In this document: positions 25,142 through 32,990 of the stretch, piece after piece
Layout of the letters: every line of letters begins with the position of its first letter
Position numbering within the stretch: the stretch's first letter is position 1
Origin: Syntrophaceae bacterium UBA6078
GTDB taxonomy: Bacteria > Desulfobacterota > Syntrophia > Syntrophales > UBA2210
Direction of reading: 5' to 3'
Assembly (NCBI GenBank): GCA_002428735.1
Contig: DIXO01000009.1
Span: 1 to 64,000 of the forward strand
DNA: 64,000 nt
The notes under the pieces: generated by a model
The model's input: the letters and a program-made list of their open reading frames with translations, nothing else
What the model was told of the DNA's origin: nothing
The model's database searches: none
Made by a program: the position numbers and the translations under genes

Positions 25142-25789
25142 TTACAGGCCGAGATTTCTCGGGGTGATAACCGACGAGAGGGTGTATGTTCGGTAACCGC
25201 CGTTTGTGGTGTACTTCGGATCGGGTTTCGAGGTCCGTGCCACGATAGTCACCTTCACCCTGCGTACGTTTGCCGCGGTGGTAGTGGCGGCGCCGGCCGC
25301 ATCCCAGTATTCGAATGCGAGAGATTGAACATGCTCTGCAACCGGTTGATTGGTGGCGCTTGCCGTCGACTTTCGTCCGAGTTTCTGTATGCCGTCCGTC
25401 GTATAGAGGGAGTAAGTGACGTATTCATTGGAATCGCCCGTGTCTCCGTCGGGAGACCCGGTTCCTCCGTCATCCGTTGTATCGAGAGTAAAGGTGAGAG
25501 AGTTGGATGAAGCGCTCACAATCCCCGCCGATGCCGAGCCGGTCGGATCGTACCCCGCCATGCGTATCTCTCTGGTCATGATGTCCATGGCAACCCTGGC
25601 AGTCTGCTGCATCTCGGCGATCTGCTCCTGTATTCCGAAGGCTTTGCCGTGGAGGGTAAAGACGCCGTACATGGCGCCCAGGATGAGGAGACCAATCGCC
25701 ATGGCGACGAGCAATTCGATAAGGGAGAATCCACCATCGCAGTTCCCGCGCCGATTCCTGTTTTTTTTGTGTACCGTTTCCATCGTCAT
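25142..25789 (-). CDS. pilW: PilW-family minor pilin
   Basis: The 215-residue protein has a short basic leader and the class III/IV prepilin signal GGFSLIELLVAMAIGLLILGAM, with Glu5 of the mature protein visible (F-S-L-I-E). The first Gly-Phe cut site follows DGGFSLIE. The rest is the globular head typical of PilW. Cleavage is by the prepilin peptidase encoded upstream. It overlaps pilV by 4 bases. Confidence 0.84.
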   Translation of the reverse strand: MTMETVHKKNRNRRGNCDGGFSLIELLVAMAIGLLILGAMYGVFTLHGKAFGIQEQIAEMQQTARVAMDIMTREIRMAGYDPTGSASAGIVSASSNSLTFTLDTTDDGGTGSPDGDTGDSNEYVTYSLYTTDGIQKLGRKSTASATNQPVAEHVQSLAFEYWDAAGAATTTAANVRRVKVTIVARTSKPDPKYTTNGGYRTYTLSSVITPRNLGL

Positions 25790-26148
25790 TTAGCCGCTAT
25801 TGTCTTAAGGGTCACGTTGCGCGTGGAGCCCTTCCATGTAAACTGTACCGCCACCTGGATGGTTTTCATCCCATCGGCCGGAGAGTCGGCGGTGACGGTC
25901 CATGTCCGTGTATAGATGGAGTCCTGTGTGTCGGAACTCGATCCGAGGTTCGGATACGTCGTGTTTTTCAGTTCTTCTATTTTGTCCTGGGCCAGTGTCG
26001 TGGCAACCGTCATCTCTTTGGCCAGGGTGTTCCCGTTGATCACCATTGTCGCGACGCCCGCGACGCCCAGCAGACCGACAACGATGACCAGAATGGCGAT
26101 CATGACCTCTATAAGAGTAAATCCGTTGGAATCAGCTATCCTTTTCAT
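25786..26148 (-). CDS. pilV: PilV-family minor pilin
   Basis: From the ATG at 26148 (GAGGAA upstream) the protein is 120 residues with prepilin N-terminus DSNGFTLIEVMIAILVIVVGLLGVAGVA, and an alpha-beta head ending IAAK. It matches the small PilV/minor-pilin class. The long upstream open frame has no signal-like start and is not used. Part of the pilD-fimT-pilV-pilW-pilX operon. Confidence 0.84.
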   Translation of the reverse strand: MKRIADSNGFTLIEVMIAILVIVVGLLGVAGVATMVINGNTLAKEMTVATTLAQDKIEELKNTTYPNLGSSSDTQDSIYTRTWTVTADSPADGMKTIQVAVQFTWKGSTRNVTLKTIAAK

Positions 26149-26159
26149 CTGTTGTTCCT

Positions 26160-26612
26160 CTACTGTATCTTCACCCGTCCCGCCGTTGAAACACTGACGG
26201 ACTTCGATCCGCTGGTATTTGTCAGGGTGACCGTTGTTCCCCACGCTGTTCCGCGGGGATAGAAAATCGGATGTGCGGACGCGCTCAAGGTCACACCGGG
26301 ATAGTCGCTCTGGATATCCTTCGTGACGCTCGTTTCGCCGGTGTCTTCGGTACCGTTGTTGTTTTCATCATCGAGCACCTTATACTGATGGGTATCCAGA
26401 AAAAACACCTTGAACTGGTTGTTCTCGCTGACCGCCTTCATCCGCGCGTCCATGAGGTCCGTCATGACCTGCCGCGCCGCTCCGTTCAACCGGCGCTGCG
26501 CCATGTACGTCTGAAAATTAGGCGCTGCGATGGCGGCGATGATCGCCAAGAGGGCGATCACGATCATCATCTCTACAAGGGTAAATCCTCTTTTGTCAGC
26601 GTGTCGTGTCAT
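26160..26612 (-). CDS. fimT: GspH/FimT-family pseudopilin
   Basis: From the ATG at 26612 the protein is 150 residues: MTRHADKRGFTLVEMMIVIALLAIIAAIAAPNF, a clear prepilin signal with mature Glu5, then a GspH/FimT-like head (DARMKAVSENNQFKVFFLD). The ATG overlaps the pilD stop (ATGA), so it is translationally coupled to the prepilin peptidase. The longer frame upstream, inside pilD, is not a real start. Confidence 0.85.
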   Translation of the reverse strand: MTRHADKRGFTLVEMMIVIALLAIIAAIAAPNFQTYMAQRRLNGAARQVMTDLMDARMKAVSENNQFKVFFLDTHQYKVLDDENNNGTEDTGETSVTKDIQSDYPGVTLSASAHPIFYPRGTAWGTTVTLTNTSGSKSVSVSTAGRVKIQ

Positions 26613-27385
26613 CGAAGAAATATCCACCTCATAAAGGCCTCGCCACAGAAGATATACGCGACAGCGGCGGCGGAAAGAAAAGGGCCGAAGGGGATGGCGT
26701 ATTTTGTGTCCTTTCCCTTCCATATCATGGCAGTTATTCCTGCAGCCGCTCCGATCAGGGAGGCCACCATGATGGTAAACCAGAGGGACTGCCATCCCAG
26801 AAATCCTCCAATCATGGCCAGGAGCTTGATGTCGCCCCCACCCATCCCCTCTCGTTTTCTCAAAAACTGATATCCCATGGCAATCAAAAAGAGAAATCCT
26901 CCTCCCGCGACGATGCCGATCAGGGAGTCCCTGATCGTGATATCCATGAATATAATGGCCGCCAGCGCGAAGAACGGTATCCCGGGGAGGGTGATCACAT
27001 CGGGGATGATCTGGTGCCTGAAGTCAATAAAGGTGATGACGATGAGGGAGCATGTGAACAGAAAGGCGAAGAGGTAGTGGAGCGACAGGCCGTATCTCAG
27101 GAAGAGGAGCACGGACATGACGGCGGTCAGGAGTTCAACGGTCGGATAGACAGGGGATATTTTTTCATGGCAGTTGCGGCATTTTCCTCCCAATATCACG
27201 TAGCTGATTATCGGTATATTGTCATAGAACTTGAGGGAATATCCGCAGGAGGTGCAGTGAGAAGCCGGCAGCACGATGGAGCCTCCCGAAGGAATCCGGT
27301 AGATGCATACGTTGAGAAAGCTTCCGACGACGGCGCCCACAATCGCCAAAAAAATTCCCATAAGATATTCCGCGCAAAGTCCCAT
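26609..27385 (-). CDS. pilD: prepilin peptidase / N-methyltransferase
   Basis: The 258-residue membrane protein begins with the zinc region: PASHCTSCGYSLKFYDNIPIISYVILGGKCRNC (two CxxC pairs), as in PilD/GspO. The catalytic GGGDIKLLAMIGGFLGW motif and a second Asp region support the aspartic protease. It cleaves and N-methylates the pilins encoded downstream (fimT, pilV, pilW, pilX). First gene of the pilin cluster. Confidence 0.93.
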   Translation of the reverse strand: MGLCAEYLMGIFLAIVGAVVGSFLNVCIYRIPSGGSIVLPASHCTSCGYSLKFYDNIPIISYVILGGKCRNCHEKISPVYPTVELLTAVMSVLLFLRYGLSLHYLFAFLFTCSLIVITFIDFRHQIIPDVITLPGIPFFALAAIIFMDITIRDSLIGIVAGGGFLFLIAMGYQFLRKREGMGGGDIKLLAMIGGFLGWQSLWFTIMVASLIGAAAGITAMIWKGKDTKYAIPFGPFLSAAAVAYIFCGEAFMRWIFLR

Positions 27386-27452
27386 TCAGCCCTCGCAGGT
27401 TTATGAACTCTCGCAACTGGCACATTTGTTTTGGGAAATGTATACTAAAGAT

Positions 27453-27489
27453 ACCCGGTGAACGCAATGAAGCGCTTCATTGCCCGGGT
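27453..27489. terminator. palindromic hairpin downstream of Crp-like gene
   Basis: CAATGAAGCGCTTCATTG (27465-27482) is a perfect 18-base palindrome, enclosed by ACCCGG (27453-27458) and CCGGGT (27484-27489). On the minus strand it follows the Crp-like stop codon at 27515 and precedes pilD. It likely separates the two transcription units, or is a repressor site for pilD. Confidence 0.6.
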
Positions 27490-27514
27490 GTGAAGCATAT
27501 CACAGGGGGCGCTG

Positions 27515-28204
27515 TTACAGACGGGCCCGTTTCTCAAGTCGTTCCATATCGAGTATCTGAAGGGTGTCCCCTTCGGCATTGACCAATCCTTTTTCTCGTA
27601 GCACTCTCAATTCCTTGTTGATGCTTTCCCGTGTCGTGCCAACGATGCTCGCGAGATCTCTCTGGGTAAGACGCAGGCCGATCTCGACAGGGCCTCCCTC
27701 TTCAGCCGCGCTGCCGTATTTTCTGCCTAACTCCACGAGCCTTCGGGCGAACCGCGTCGGGATATTGAGAAAATGGGCGTCCTCGAGAAGTTCATCCGTC
27801 CTGCGCAACTGCATGGAAAGATATGAAAAGATCGCCACGATGGCCCCCTCGTTACCCGTCAGGAATGCGATAAAATCTCCTCTGTTCAGGGCCAGCAGTT
27901 CGGAAGGCTCAAGGGCGATCACATCGGCCGAGCGGGGCATACCGTCCAGAAGCGCCAGCTCGCCGAAGAAATCTCCCTTGGACAGGATCGCGGCCGCAAC
28001 CTCGTCGCCCATTTCCGAGGGAAGAACAATCTTGACACTCCCCGCTTTTACTATATACAGTGTGGAACCTTCGTCACCCTTGCGGAAGAGCGCTTCCCCT
28101 TTTTTCAGGGAACGGCGTTTGAGCGAGGCGGCGAGGGATTCCCTGTCGCTGTCGCTGAGGGATTGAAAGAGGGATACCCCCTGTAAGAACTCTTCAGGTT
28201 TCAT
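27515..28204 (-). CDS. Crp/Fnr family transcriptional regulator
   Basis: From the ATG at 28204 the protein is about 229 residues. The N-terminal half is a cNMP-type domain (FQSLSDSDRESLAASLKRRSLKKGEALFRKGDEGSTLYIV, GDFFGELALLDGMPRSADV) and the C-terminus a Crp-type helix-turn-helix (LTQRDLASIVGTTRESINKELRVLREKGLV). It has no cysteine cluster like Fnr, so it may sense a nucleotide or other ligand. A GTG start at 28240 is also possible; neither has a good Shine-Dalgarno. Confidence 0.85.
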   Translation of the reverse strand: MKPEEFLQGVSLFQSLSDSDRESLAASLKRRSLKKGEALFRKGDEGSTLYIVKAGSVKIVLPSEMGDEVAAAILSKGDFFGELALLDGMPRSADVIALEPSELLALNRGDFIAFLTGNEGAIVAIFSYLSMQLRRTDELLEDAHFLNIPTRFARRLVELGRKYGSAAEEGGPVEIGLRLTQRDLASIVGTTRESINKELRVLREKGLVNAEGDTLQILDMERLEKRARL

Positions 28205-28400
28205 AATAGTATATGCACCGTAAATCCTTTGTGTCCTCACGGAGAGAAGAACATGCCGCAGGCTATCTTTCGGAGGATACCTGTGCCCGTATGCGGCACT
28301 GAAGATAAAGTATAGACAATACGCTACGGCAAGTCAAAAAATATCTTTGAAGGAGGAAATCTCCGCCGCGGGGGTTCCCTGATCGAACGGAGGGCACGAG

Positions 28401-28802
28401 ATGAACCAGTTTACGGTACGAACCGGCTCGCGGTTCGAAATGATCGACATTACGGGAGAGATACGCTCTATCCTGAAGAAAAGCGGGATGATGGAGGGGG
28501 TGTGTCATCTGTTTGTGCCCCATACCACCACCGCCGTCACCATCAATGAAAACGCAGACCCCGATGTGCCGAAAGATATTCTGGCTGAGCTGGATAAGAT
28601 CGTTCCGCTGCATGATGCCTACCGGCATATGGAGGTAAATTCCGCCGCCCATATCAAGGCATCCCTGTTCGGTTCTTCCGAGACTCTCCTCGTGGAAGGG
28701 GGGAGCCTGATTCTGGGGACCTGGCAGTCGGTCTTCTTCTGCGAATTCGACGGCCCGCGGACGAGAAAGGTCCTGGTTGAGTGTGTTCCCCATCCTCGTT
28801 GA
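28401..28802 (+). CDS. YjbQ/UPF0047 family protein
   Basis: The 133-residue protein contains HTTTAVTINENADPDVPKDIL, the UPF0047 signature, then HDAYRHMEVNSAAHIKASLFG and LILGTWQSVFFCEFDGPRTRKV. Family members have been linked to thiamine-phosphate-synthase-like activity, but the physiological role is not settled. GGAGGG lies just before the ATG. It is followed by maf in the same direction. Confidence 0.9.
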   Translation: MNQFTVRTGSRFEMIDITGEIRSILKKSGMMEGVCHLFVPHTTTAVTINENADPDVPKDILAELDKIVPLHDAYRHMEVNSAAHIKASLFGSSETLLVEGGSLILGTWQSVFFCEFDGPRTRKVLVECVPHPR

Positions 28803-28851
28803 GAGCCCGGCACATCGTCCCGCATTCAAAAACAGGAGAAATACCAACTAT

Positions 28852-29436
28852 ATGAACATGCAGGCATCCTTTATCCTGGCATCCGCCTCGCCCCGCCGCA
28901 GGGAACTGCTTGGCGCGCTGATACCGGGTTTTCAAATAATCCCCAGTGAGGTGGACGAGGAACCGCTGGACGGAGAATCACCGGGCGATCATGTCCTGCG
29001 GCTCGCGAGAGAGAAGGCCCTGGCCGTGTCCCGGGTGTACCCGGACCGCTGGGTCCTGGGGGCGGATACGATTGTGGTCATAGACGGGGAGATGCTGGGC
29101 AAGCCCGAGACGCCCGCGGAGGCCCGGAGGATGCTCGCCAAGCTGAGCGGCCGTGAGCACATGGTTATCACGGGGTTCGCTCTTGTGAAGGGAGATGCTG
29201 TCATTGCCAATGAATGTGTCCGATCCGACGTCCTGTTCAAGGAGATATCCAAGAATGAGATGGAGTGGTACACCCAGACGGATGAGCCATACGACAAGGC
29301 AGGGGGGTACGCTGTCCAGGGGAAAGCGGCTTTTTTCATAAAGGAAATACGCGGCTCGTACACAAACGTCATCGGCCTTCCCCTGTGCGAGGTCGTATCG
29401 GCGATGGAAAAAGAGGGGGTCCTGAAACTGGCGTGA
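28852..29436 (+). CDS. maf: Maf-family nucleotide pyrophosphatase
   Basis: From the ATG at 28852 (CAGGAGAAA upstream) the protein is 194 residues: FILASASPRRRELLGAL (N-terminal Maf motif), VDEEPL, WVLGADTIVVIDGEMLGKP, and YDKAGGYAVQGKAAFFIKEI with GSYTNVIGLPLCEV. Maf proteins hydrolyse modified or excess nucleotides (dTTP/UTP and similar), limiting division and mutagenesis. Its C-terminal 40 codons have a degenerate second copy 2.1 kb downstream (31501-31632). Confidence 0.93.
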   Translation: MNMQASFILASASPRRRELLGALIPGFQIIPSEVDEEPLDGESPGDHVLRLAREKALAVSRVYPDRWVLGADTIVVIDGEMLGKPETPAEARRMLAKLSGREHMVITGFALVKGDAVIANECVRSDVLFKEISKNEMEWYTQTDEPYDKAGGYAVQGKAAFFIKEIRGSYTNVIGLPLCEVVSAMEKEGVLKLA

Positions 29437-29460
29437 TTGAGGAGCGAACGGACAGGCTCA

Positions 29461-29486
29461 GGAAAACAGAACAATCAATCTGTTCC
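29461..29486 (+). terminator. hairpin after maf
   Basis: GGAAAACAGA and TCTGTTCC pair with a small bulge around ACAATCAA, 24 bases after the maf stop, followed by C/T-rich sequence. The same GGAAAACAGA...TCTGT arrangement follows the maf relic at 31643, so it moved together with the maf 3' end. Confidence 0.5.
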
Positions 29487-29565
29487 CCTCTCCTTGAAAG
29501 TCTGACTTTGAACTGGGTCGTTTTTCGGGGAAAGGCACGAAGGGTGAGGATGGAAAGGCTTAATA

Positions 29566-31005
29566 GTGAGAGATAAAAGAATCTTGTTAGTAACAGTGCC
29601 CATTATGGATGAAATAGACGGTAAGATTCAGCCGATCATGATGGACAAAACCCGGTCGAATCCCCCCACAGGAGTCTATCTGCTCGCTGGGATTTTGAAA
29701 AAGAGCCGCATTACGTTTCGATTTCTGGATTTGATTGCCGGAGGGGTCTTCGATCTGGAAAATATTGATAAAGATCTCGAGGAGATCGATATCATTGCTC
29801 TTCCCGCCAATTCACTTAATTGGCCCAGCGCATTACTCCTCATCAATCGAGCAAAACAGATTAATCCACAATCGACTATTATCCTCGGAAATATTCACGG
29901 CACCATGTTTCCTGAATATATATTGGCTCATTATCCGGTTGATTATATTCTGCGGGGAGAGGCGGAAATGTCTTTTCGGGCATTGATTGAATGCTTGTTG
30001 AAAGGGAAGGAACCGGACAATATGTCGGGGCTTTGTTTCAAGAAAAAGGGAATGATGTATATTGACCCTATTATCCCGACGCTGACCGAGGAGCAGCTGA
30101 ATCAAAATCTAATTCCTCTTTGGGATATTATCCCTGAGAACGCCTATACATCTCTTTCGATCGAGTCTTCCCGAGGCTGTAAATTCAATTGTCTCTTTTG
30201 TTCAATTCCTTACCGCAGAAATTGGCGTAAACTTTCAGCGTCGGTATTTTATGAACGGTGTCTTGAGTCCATTACGTATAGCCGAAGAACGCGATCAAAT
30301 GTGCTTTCGATTATCGATGACTGTTTCACGATTGACAAAAAAAGGATTCTGGATATCGTGAGTTTGTTAAAGAACGAAAACTCCCCCCCTTCATTTACCA
30401 TGGACGCCAGGGCATCCGATTTACGCGATGCCGAGTTATGTGCTGCGATTGCTCCTTATGTTAACTCAATGCTGGTTGGGGCGGAACTCGGTTATGAAGC
30501 CGGGTTAAAGAAAATAAGGAAAGGCATCCGGCTTCAAGATATTATTGATTCGGCGTCAAACCTCAATGAGATGGGAATTGCCCATCAAACGGTATTTTCA
30601 TTCATTATTGGGTTTCCTTGGGAACGGTATGATGAAGTGATGCAAACCGTTCAGTTTGCTTTTGAACTTTACGCTCGATATGGAGTAAGAATCTACTTGC
30701 AATGGCACAATCTTATTCCTGGATCAAAAATCTGGTATTCCTTCCTGAACAATCAACAATTGTCGCTGATGGAATATGATACGATGGGATTTTTCCGCAA
30801 CAGGAAGCTTATGGGATTGAGTATTGGCCGCAGTAACAATGAAATATTCAAAATATGCGACCGCGTGTTGTCTGTTATCAATCTATCCCGGATTCAGGAC
30901 CGGATAGGCAATCTTAACACCCAATCGATTTCCTTTTCCGTTCCATGGCACCTTGTCGATGATTATTCCCAGTATCTGAGTCAAGAGGAACAACAAAAAA
31001 CATAA
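29566..31005 (+). CDS. B12-binding radical SAM enzyme, putative RiPP tailoring enzyme
   Basis: The 479-residue protein starts with GTG. Residues 1-145 resemble a cobalamin-binding (Rossmann-like) domain, with PPTGVYLLAGIL near 34 and IILGNIHGTMFPEYILAHYPVDYILRGEAEMSF at 105-137. Residues 197-212 carry the radical SAM cluster motif SIESSRGCKFNCLFCS: cysteines 205, 209 and 212 in the CxxxCxxC spacing. The rest is a TIM-barrel-type core with IIDDCFTID and AELGYEAGLKKIRKGI, no extra SPASM-type Cys cluster. Such B12 radical SAM enzymes methylate unreactive carbons or make other radical rearrangements. It is followed 42 bases on by a RiPP-like precursor gene. AT-rich compared with its neighbours. 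Substrate inferred from context only. Confidence 0.82.
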   Translation: MRDKRILLVTVPIMDEIDGKIQPIMMDKTRSNPPTGVYLLAGILKKSRITFRFLDLIAGGVFDLENIDKDLEEIDIIALPANSLNWPSALLLINRAKQINPQSTIILGNIHGTMFPEYILAHYPVDYILRGEAEMSFRALIECLLKGKEPDNMSGLCFKKKGMMYIDPIIPTLTEEQLNQNLIPLWDIIPENAYTSLSIESSRGCKFNCLFCSIPYRRNWRKLSASVFYERCLESITYSRRTRSNVLSIIDDCFTIDKKRILDIVSLLKNENSPPSFTMDARASDLRDAELCAAIAPYVNSMLVGAELGYEAGLKKIRKGIRLQDIIDSASNLNEMGIAHQTVFSFIIGFPWERYDEVMQTVQFAFELYARYGVRIYLQWHNLIPGSKIWYSFLNNQQLSLMEYDTMGFFRNRKLMGLSIGRSNNEIFKICDRVLSVINLSRIQDRIGNLNTQSISFSVPWHLVDDYSQYLSQEEQQKT

Positions 31006-31047
31006 AAATTTTGACAATTGATAAACTGAAAAAAGGAGGCAAGAAAA

Positions 31048-31383
31048 ATGGCAAAGATTACAGTAAATATTCCGGACAACATTATTCAACTGGGCAAAGA
31101 TTTGATGAGCGATGATTCGCTCCGAGACCGGTTTGATGAAAATCCTGTTGAGGTTTTAAATGAATACGGATTCAAACTTCCGGAAGAACTGACCAGTGAC
31201 AAGCTCAAAGAGTTCAAGGTAAAAGACATGATTCGCGACATGAAGAGCATGGACCGCACGGCAATGCGCGCCGCAGCAGTTGCTGAAGCGGAAATTGTTG
31301 TCGAAGCGGCAATGACGCCTTATACCTATCCCGTGACAATGGTTGTCGTTGGTGTGGCTGTAGCGACAACAGTAGGCGAATAG
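31048..31383 (+). CDS. RiPP-like precursor peptide
   Basis: The 111-residue peptide has a strong Shine-Dalgarno (AAAAAAGGAGG). Residues 1-75 are an acidic helical leader: SDDSLRDRFDENPVEVLNEYGFKLPEEL resembles the nitrile hydratase alpha-like (NHLP) leaders of proteusins and related RiPPs. Residues 86-111 are a Val/Thr-rich hydrophobic tail, EAAMTPYTYP then VTMVVVGVAVATTVGE, without Cys and without a GG cleavage site; the likely cut lies in the acidic AEAEIVVEAA stretch. The neighbour is a B12 radical SAM enzyme, a class that modifies proteusin cores. The RiPP assignment is inference from composition and context. Confidence 0.65.
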   Translation: MAKITVNIPDNIIQLGKDLMSDDSLRDRFDENPVEVLNEYGFKLPEELTSDKLKEFKVKDMIRDMKSMDRTAMRAAAVAEAEIVVEAAMTPYTYPVTMVVVGVAVATTVGE

Positions 31384-31500
31384 AAATAAACGCCTTGTCA
31401 AATAATGCTGGAATTTGCTCGCTTCCATTGAGGGCTTGATCCGTTCACATGGCTTTGGTTGTTATTGAAATTATGAAAAGTGGAGGGGGGTAAACATGGG

Positions 31501-31632
31501 ACGGGGAAGGGCGCCTTCTTGATCGGGGAGATTTGCGACTCACACACCACCGCGATCGGTCTCCCCCTGTCCGAGGTGGTCAACGCGATGGAAAGGGTCG
31601 GGGGCGCTCAGACTGGCGTAAGCGGAAGATGA
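31501..31632 (+). pseudogene. degenerate maf 3' end
   Basis: An open frame without a start encodes TGKGAFLIGEICDSHTTAIG, then LPLSEVVNAMERVGG, clearly homologous to the C-terminus of Maf (GKAAFFIKEIRGSYTNVIG, LPLCEVVSAMEKEG) encoded at 29318-29436. The terminator-like sequence after it also matches that after maf. It is a divergent allele, not an exact duplicate, which suggests homologous recombination with another maf-bearing locus when the island entered. Confidence 0.75.
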
Positions 31633-31642
31633 GGAAAGCCAC

Positions 31643-31677
31643 GGAAAACAGAAAAACAAGTCTGTCCCTTTTTGTTT
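31643..31677 (+). terminator. terminator-like hairpin after the maf relic
   Basis: GGAAAACAGA and TCTGTCC pair around AAAACAAG and are followed by CTTTTTGTTTT, matching the element after the intact maf. It would stop transcripts from the radical SAM cassette and is probably a functional terminator. Confidence 0.55.
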
Positions 31678-31705
31678 TATTAAACGTTGGTTCTTAAGAA
31701 GTGAT

Positions 31706-32390
31706 ATGAATGACTTGCAGCCATTATTAAAAAAATATGAAGGCAATCGCGTCATTCGTGGCCTAATTCAGTTGGTGCCATTTGGTATAGGAGGCAATTG
31801 ACGTTGTTCTCACCAAGACCTTGGAAAATATTCAAGAAGAAAGAGCAGACGCATTTTTTGATGAGTTGGCGGCTGGCAACATCTTTGTTGATGAGGGTCT
31901 TCTGAAGTCTGAAGATTTTTTACATGCATATTATGCAACAACCAAGTTTGCCTTAAATTCTAGAAGGCGAGAAAAAATAAGAATGTTCGCCCGTCTCTTG
32001 AAAAGTTCGCTTACTGATAATGAAATTTCAAACATCGATGAGTATGAAGATTTTCTCAAAATACTAGACGAACTAAGCTATCGCGAACTGATAGCCTTAA
32101 GAGTTTTAGACGAATTTGGATCAACTCCAAGAACCGAAGAGCAAAACGATCTCCAGTGGACAAACCAGTTTTGGGACAAATTCGAAAAACGTCTATCAAG
32201 TGAATTGGGAATACCAACTAATCAACTAACTGATTTTATGAACAGAATAGCACGAACCGGATGTTATGAAATGTTTACGGGTGGATACATGGATTATACT
32301 GGAGGAAAAGGCAAATTAACTCCCACCTACCATAGACTTAGGGGATTTGTTGAAGAAAGCGAAAAGGCCGAACACAAATGGGTCAACTAA
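31706..32390 (+). pseudogene. frameshifted gene of unknown function
   Basis: The ATG at 31706 opens MNDLQPLLKKYEGNRVIRG and LIQLVPFGIGGN, then a TGA. One base further the frame continues as DVVLTKTLENIQEERADAFF and on for 189 residues to VEESEKAEHKWVN. The junction reads naturally across the shift, so I interpret it as one gene with a +1 frameshift (mutation, sequencing error or, less likely, programmed shifting). The second part is mainly helical, with EDFLHAYYATTKFALNSRR and IARTGCYEMFTGGYMDYTGG, and no family I recognise. Together with the next gene it may be an accessory, perhaps defence-like, pair. Confidence 0.55.
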
Positions 32391-32447
32391 GACGCTCCTT
32401 ACGTTGTGTCTGCTACCTCAAGCGTTATTTTTTGTGGAGATAAGATA

Positions 32448-32855
32448 ATGGATTCAAAACTCTGGGCTATGTTAATCGGGCTTATAGCTGGTGCCTTTGG
32501 GTATTGGTTTACGACTTTTCATATGCAACCCATCTTAAGATTTCGGAATCTTCGAAACCAAGTATTAATGGATTTCATCTACTATGCTCAGGTTATAAAT
32601 GCAGAAAAATTGAATGAAGATATGAAAAAGCTATTCCGAGAACGTGTACTTGTAAACAGAAGATCATCTGCTCAGCTATTTGCCGCAATACAGGATTTGC
32701 CATGGTGGTATTCGCATTACCTAAAACATAGGGGAATTGAACCGGAGAAGGCTGCTACCCACTTGATCGGGTATTCCAATACAACCGATTACGAAGATGC
32801 TCACAAAGTAGAGGAAGCGATCAGAAGGAATCTTAGGTTGCCAAAGCAAACATAA
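32448..32855 (+). CDS. small membrane-anchored protein, unknown
   Basis: From the ATG at 32448 (GGAGATAAGATA upstream) the protein is 135 residues. It has one N-terminal transmembrane helix (LWAMLIGLIAGAFGYWFTTF, about residues 4-23) and a basic soluble domain with PWWYSHYLKHRGIEPEKAATHL and VEEAIRRNLRLP. I do not recognise the family. It follows the frameshifted gene by about 57 bases in the same AT-rich island and may act with it. Confidence 0.55.
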   Translation: MDSKLWAMLIGLIAGAFGYWFTTFHMQPILRFRNLRNQVLMDFIYYAQVINAEKLNEDMKKLFRERVLVNRRSSAQLFAAIQDLPWWYSHYLKHRGIEPEKAATHLIGYSNTTDYEDAHKVEEAIRRNLRLPKQT

Positions 32856-32990
32856 TCATAATCCTGAAACGTGTCGTCCCCGTTTAAGCTAGGAGAACAA
32901 AATAGGTATTACCGATAAGACGAGTTAAAACCAGCCAGAGTTTTCTCGCCAGCTCCGCCGGTTTTGTTTTTAGTCAGAAGGGGAATCATA

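Noticed and set aside
29566..31005. Radical SAM protein as a tRNA or lipid modifying enzyme
   Set aside because: It lacks the domain layout of MiaB/RlmN-type enzymes and sits directly before a leader-peptide-like gene, so a peptide-modifying role is more likely, though not proved.
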